NCBI GenBank assembly: GCA_900540425.1
Contig: UQFU01000039.1
Span: 1 to 14,257 of the forward strand
Length of the DNA: 14,257 bases
Direction: 5' to 3'
Origin: an uncultured Alphaproteobacteria bacterium
GTDB lineage: Bacteria; Pseudomonadota; Alphaproteobacteria; RF32; CAG-239
This document shows, piece after piece, positions 12,262 through 14,257 of this stretch. The notes below the pieces were generated by a model. That model was given only the letters and a program-made list of their open reading frames with translations, searched no databases and had not been told where the DNA came from. Position 1 is the stretch's first letter, and every line of letters begins with the position of its first letter. A program made the translations under genes and the position numbers.

Positions 12262-13920
12262 CTAAATGGCCGTTCTGCCATTATTGGCCTGGAACTGGAT
12301 TTGATACATCCAATTATTTTCGGTTTCGGATTTTTTATCTTTTACCGGATGATTCAGAACCATAATTTGTTCAATCTTCTCCTGAACCTGTTCAGGAACC
12401 GGCGTATCGGCCGGAACATAGACATAATATCCGCCGTAACCATTCAGAGTTCTGCGAACATTGCGGATTTTGCTGGAGAAGTCTTTGGCCCTTCCCTGTT
12501 TATCGCGGCCGACAACGAAAATATGTCCGTGACGATGGCTTTTCTGTCCCCGGTCAAAAATAACGACCGAACCGCTGGGAAGTTTATCCAAATCATTAAA
12601 ATCGCATCTTATCTGTTTGAAATTCAAGTTCTCATCCATATACTTTCTGGCCATATAAGCGCTGCGGCCATACATTTCGCCCAGATTGGTGCGGCGAAAC
12701 ATTCTTTTGACCCCGCGATAGCAGTAGCCTTCGCAATTCATATTTCCGGCAACTTTCAGAGCCTGTTCCGAAAGTTCGGAACCGATTTTGCTTTCACCCA
12801 TAGCCGCCAATTCCTCACCGGAAAAATAATAATCGGCATAGCTGATGTCAGCAACGGTTTTGGGTTCGGTTTCTTCTTCGTCGGTTTGCGTTTCACCGAC
12901 CATCCACGGCAGGCTTAAATCAAGGCTTGATTGAAACGATCCCAAATTCGGCAAGGCTGCTGTTTGTTCAAACATCGGCGCCAAATCCAGCGTATCTTTG
13001 GCCGGGCGCATCCGTTCCATTGCCGCTGCAGCTTCATCGGGAAATTCAAATTTTGACAAATCGCGTACAACTGACGATGCTGCGGAATAATGCTCGGCAT
13101 GTGCATTAACATTCGTAAGCCCGGTAGTCCCGGAAACGCCCCACAAGGCAACTGCCGCCATACCGTAGCGGCGGATATTTTGGCCGATATAGTTTTTGGT
13201 TTCCGCGGCGGTGTTGCTTACAGAGTTTTTGATACCGCGCAGAAAAGCAACACGCATCTGCGAAGTTTTTTGAAGTTTGAGCATAACGCGTTTTTTCGAC
13301 TGTTGTCGTGAAGCCGAATATTCGAAATGCTGCCGAGCCGGCGCTTTTTTATACATATTTTTGTGTTTGCCGGCAACGGCGGCTTTTGCACGTTTTTTGA
13401 AAGACAGGGCATTAACCAGCTTTTTCATAAGCGTTTCAGACTTACCTGCTGCCGTCCGAACCTTTTCTGCCAGCTTTTCAGCGGTTGCCGGGTGAACGAT
13501 AATTTTTGATTTTGCTTTTTGAGCAGCCGTTGTTTTTTCAGCTTTTTCAAAATTATGCCGATTTTTCTGAATTACCAGTTTGGCGCGGGTGGCTTCCGGC
13601 GTATATTCGTAATGCAACTCCTTTCCGTCTCTGACGTATTCCCGGCCGAATTCTTCAATAAAATCCTGCATCAGATTAAGTGCGTCGGCATCTACAGACA
13701 TTCTTTCAGAAGAAAAAGCCTTAATCATTTTTGAGGCTTCTTCAACAATCATCGCAAAGCGCGTATTATACAAATCCCGCATTTCAGGCTCAGTATGAGA
13801 TCGTTTACACATTTGGTAGACACGGGCGATTTGTTCCAAATCACTCTTACTATAATGCGTTTTAGCCATGTAGGAGCGATTGAATTTCAAGACTTCTTTC
13901 ATATTCTGGTCTATTGCCAT
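12262..13920 (-). CDS. Large basic protein with C-terminal CHAP/NlpC-like cysteine peptidase domain
   Basis: 552 aa from the ATG at 13920, chosen because GGAGG lies 5 bp upstream; the frame also opens at a TTG at 13932. Residues 1-235 are cytosolic-looking, helical and very Lys/Arg-rich. About 248-275 resemble an internal export signal: two Arg, a hydrophobic stretch GMAAVALWGVSG, then an N-A-H-A site. Residues 276-380 are acidic and probably flexible. The C-terminal part (about 385-505) has the layout of a CHAP/NlpC-P60 amidase: NCEGYC with candidate nucleophile C396 or C400, then LPSGSVVIFDRG (447-458), then HRHGHIFVVG with candidate H464 or H466. Such domains cleave peptidoglycan peptides. 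That assignment rests on motif order only. A strong terminator follows and a palindrome-rich promoter precedes it. An early membrane-anchored or self-processed form is possible. Confidence 0.82.
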   Translation of the reverse strand: MAIDQNMKEVLKFNRSYMAKTHYSKSDLEQIARVYQMCKRSHTEPEMRDLYNTRFAMIVEEASKMIKAFSSERMSVDADALNLMQDFIEEFGREYVRDGKELHYEYTPEATRAKLVIQKNRHNFEKAEKTTAAQKAKSKIIVHPATAEKLAEKVRTAAGKSETLMKKLVNALSFKKRAKAAVAGKHKNMYKKAPARQHFEYSASRQQSKKRVMLKLQKTSQMRVAFLRGIKNSVSNTAAETKNYIGQNIRRYGMAAVALWGVSGTTGLTNVNAHAEHYSAASSVVRDLSKFEFPDEAAAAMERMRPAKDTLDLAPMFEQTAALPNLGSFQSSLDLSLPWMVGETQTDEEETEPKTVADISYADYYFSGEELAAMGESKIGSELSEQALKVAGNMNCEGYCYRGVKRMFRRTNLGEMYGRSAYMARKYMDENLNFKQIRCDFNDLDKLPSGSVVIFDRGQKSHRHGHIFVVGRDKQGRAKDFSSKIRNVRRTLNGYGGYYVYVPADTPVPEQVQEKIEQIMVLNHPVKDKKSETENNWMYQIQFQANNGRTAI

Positions 13921-13969
13921 AAAATCCTCCAATTAAATCTGCCAATCTTAATGGGTGTATTATTATATT

Positions 13970-13999
13970 ATTATACAATTTTGTAAAGAAAAAAGACAA
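13970..13999 (-). promoter_or_regulatory. Predicted promoter of the peptidase gene
   Basis: On the - strand, TTGTCT (13994-13999), 18-bp spacer, perfect TATAAT (13970-13975). Transcription would begin near 13963, about 43 nt before the ATG. Confidence 0.5.
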
Positions 14000-14031
14000 A
14001 AATTTACAAAAATGTAACATTATTGTAACAT
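13974..14031. promoter_or_regulatory. Candidate operator cluster (TTACA/TGTAA motifs)
   Basis: Two perfect inverted repeats, TACAA-TT-TTGTA (13974-13985, within the promoter spacer) and TTACA-AAAA-TGTAA (14004-14017, just upstream of -35), plus two TGTAACAT direct repeats 11 bp apart (14013 and 14024). The shared half-site and helical spacing look like a repressor or activator site. The DNA is AT-rich, so chance cannot be excluded. A separate 8-bp hairpin ATTAGATT-AAAA-AATCTAAT lies at 14070-14089. The rest of the 225-bp spacer (13921-14145) shows no gene. Confidence 0.4.
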
Positions 14032-14145
14032 AATATTCAAACAAAGGAATAATTATGTAAATTCATATCATTAGATTAAAAAATCTAATTATTCACACTC
14101 ATTAAGCTGTTAGATTTATGTCAGAATATATTATTTTCAAGAGGG

Positions 14146-14257
14146 TTAGGGACGAAATTTTACATAAACTTCTTCGTCATGAAACTCGCCGTAGGTGTAT
14201 AAACGTTGTTTTCTCACGGCCTCAAGACAATAACCGCCACGTTTGGCAACGGCTGGC
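14146..14257 (-). CDS. 3' end of a gene entering from the right edge (partial)
   Basis: The - strand frame is open from base 14256 to a TAA at 14146-14148, giving the last 36 residues of a protein (contains KRGGYCLEAVRKQR and YGEFHDEEVYVKFRP). The other two - strand frames hit stops within 45 bases, and GC content is coding-like up to the stop and drops sharply after it. The family cannot be told from so short a piece. The gene is cut by the window edge. Confidence 0.55.
   Translation of the reverse strand, partial: PAVAKRGGYCLEAVRKQRLYTYGEFHDEEVYVKFRP

Noticed and set aside
12301..12918. A 205-aa + strand frame opposite the peptidase domain
   Set aside because: It is antisense to a domain with a convincing Cys/His motif order and has no ribosome site.
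13921..13932. TTG start at 13932 for the peptidase gene
   Set aside because: The four extra codons are the Shine-Dalgarno sequence itself (GGAGG), which serves the ATG at 13920.

Overview
The window reads as chromosomal DNA from an uncultured alphaproteobacterium. This is an inference from gene families (an RHH_4-type ribbon-helix-helix protein, a DUF3175-like protein next to Hsp20, a GDYXXLXXX/DUF2157 pair, small secreted EF-hand proteins), from moderate GC with AT-rich spacers, and from short degenerate intergenic repeats built around GGAATGACAG. No rRNA, CRISPR array, transposase or integrase is visible.

Left part (1-4943, all + strand): a degenerate tandem-repeat tract (1-273); a secreted EF-hand protein with its own terminator; an amidohydrolase of the MTA/SAH/guanine-deaminase type followed 16 bp later by a second secreted EF-hand protein; a DEAD-box RNA helicase whose box reads DETD; then a small stress-type pair (DUF3175-like protein plus Hsp20) ending in a hairpin terminator.

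Middle (4909-9653, mostly - strand): an EamA-type drug/metabolite exporter with a TTG start whose last codons run through the Hsp20 terminator; an AT-rich divergent spacer with a good promoter for a + strand ribbon-helix-helix protein; a bidirectional terminator; an unrecognised 266-aa cytosolic protein; the DUF2157 membrane protein with its GDYXXLXXX partner (3 bp apart); and an unrecognised 192-aa basic, Cys-containing protein with its own promoter and terminator.

Right part (9852-14257): an intact tRNA-Pro(GGG) with promoter and terminator. Its 3' end plus terminator is repeated about 187 bp downstream (about 95% identical), and the DNA between holds degenerate tRNA-like fragments. Next comes a visibly AT-rich segment carrying a 514-aa orphan protein on the - strand. 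About 270 nt of leader precede it: this folds into several hairpins with two long-range helices, ends in an intrinsic terminator and carries an anti-Shine-Dalgarno hexamer. A 10-bp match to the tRNA 3' end (CGACCAGATA) on the far side suggests a small tRNA-targeted island without a visible integrase. Beyond it are a large protein with a C-terminal CHAP/NlpC-like cysteine peptidase domain, a palindrome-rich promoter region, and the 3' end of another - strand gene at the window edge.

The most interesting item is the structured RNA leader plus orphan gene in the tRNA-bounded segment (about 10148-12214). I do not recognise the RNA as any known class. This is a prediction by eye and needs covariance and expression tests.
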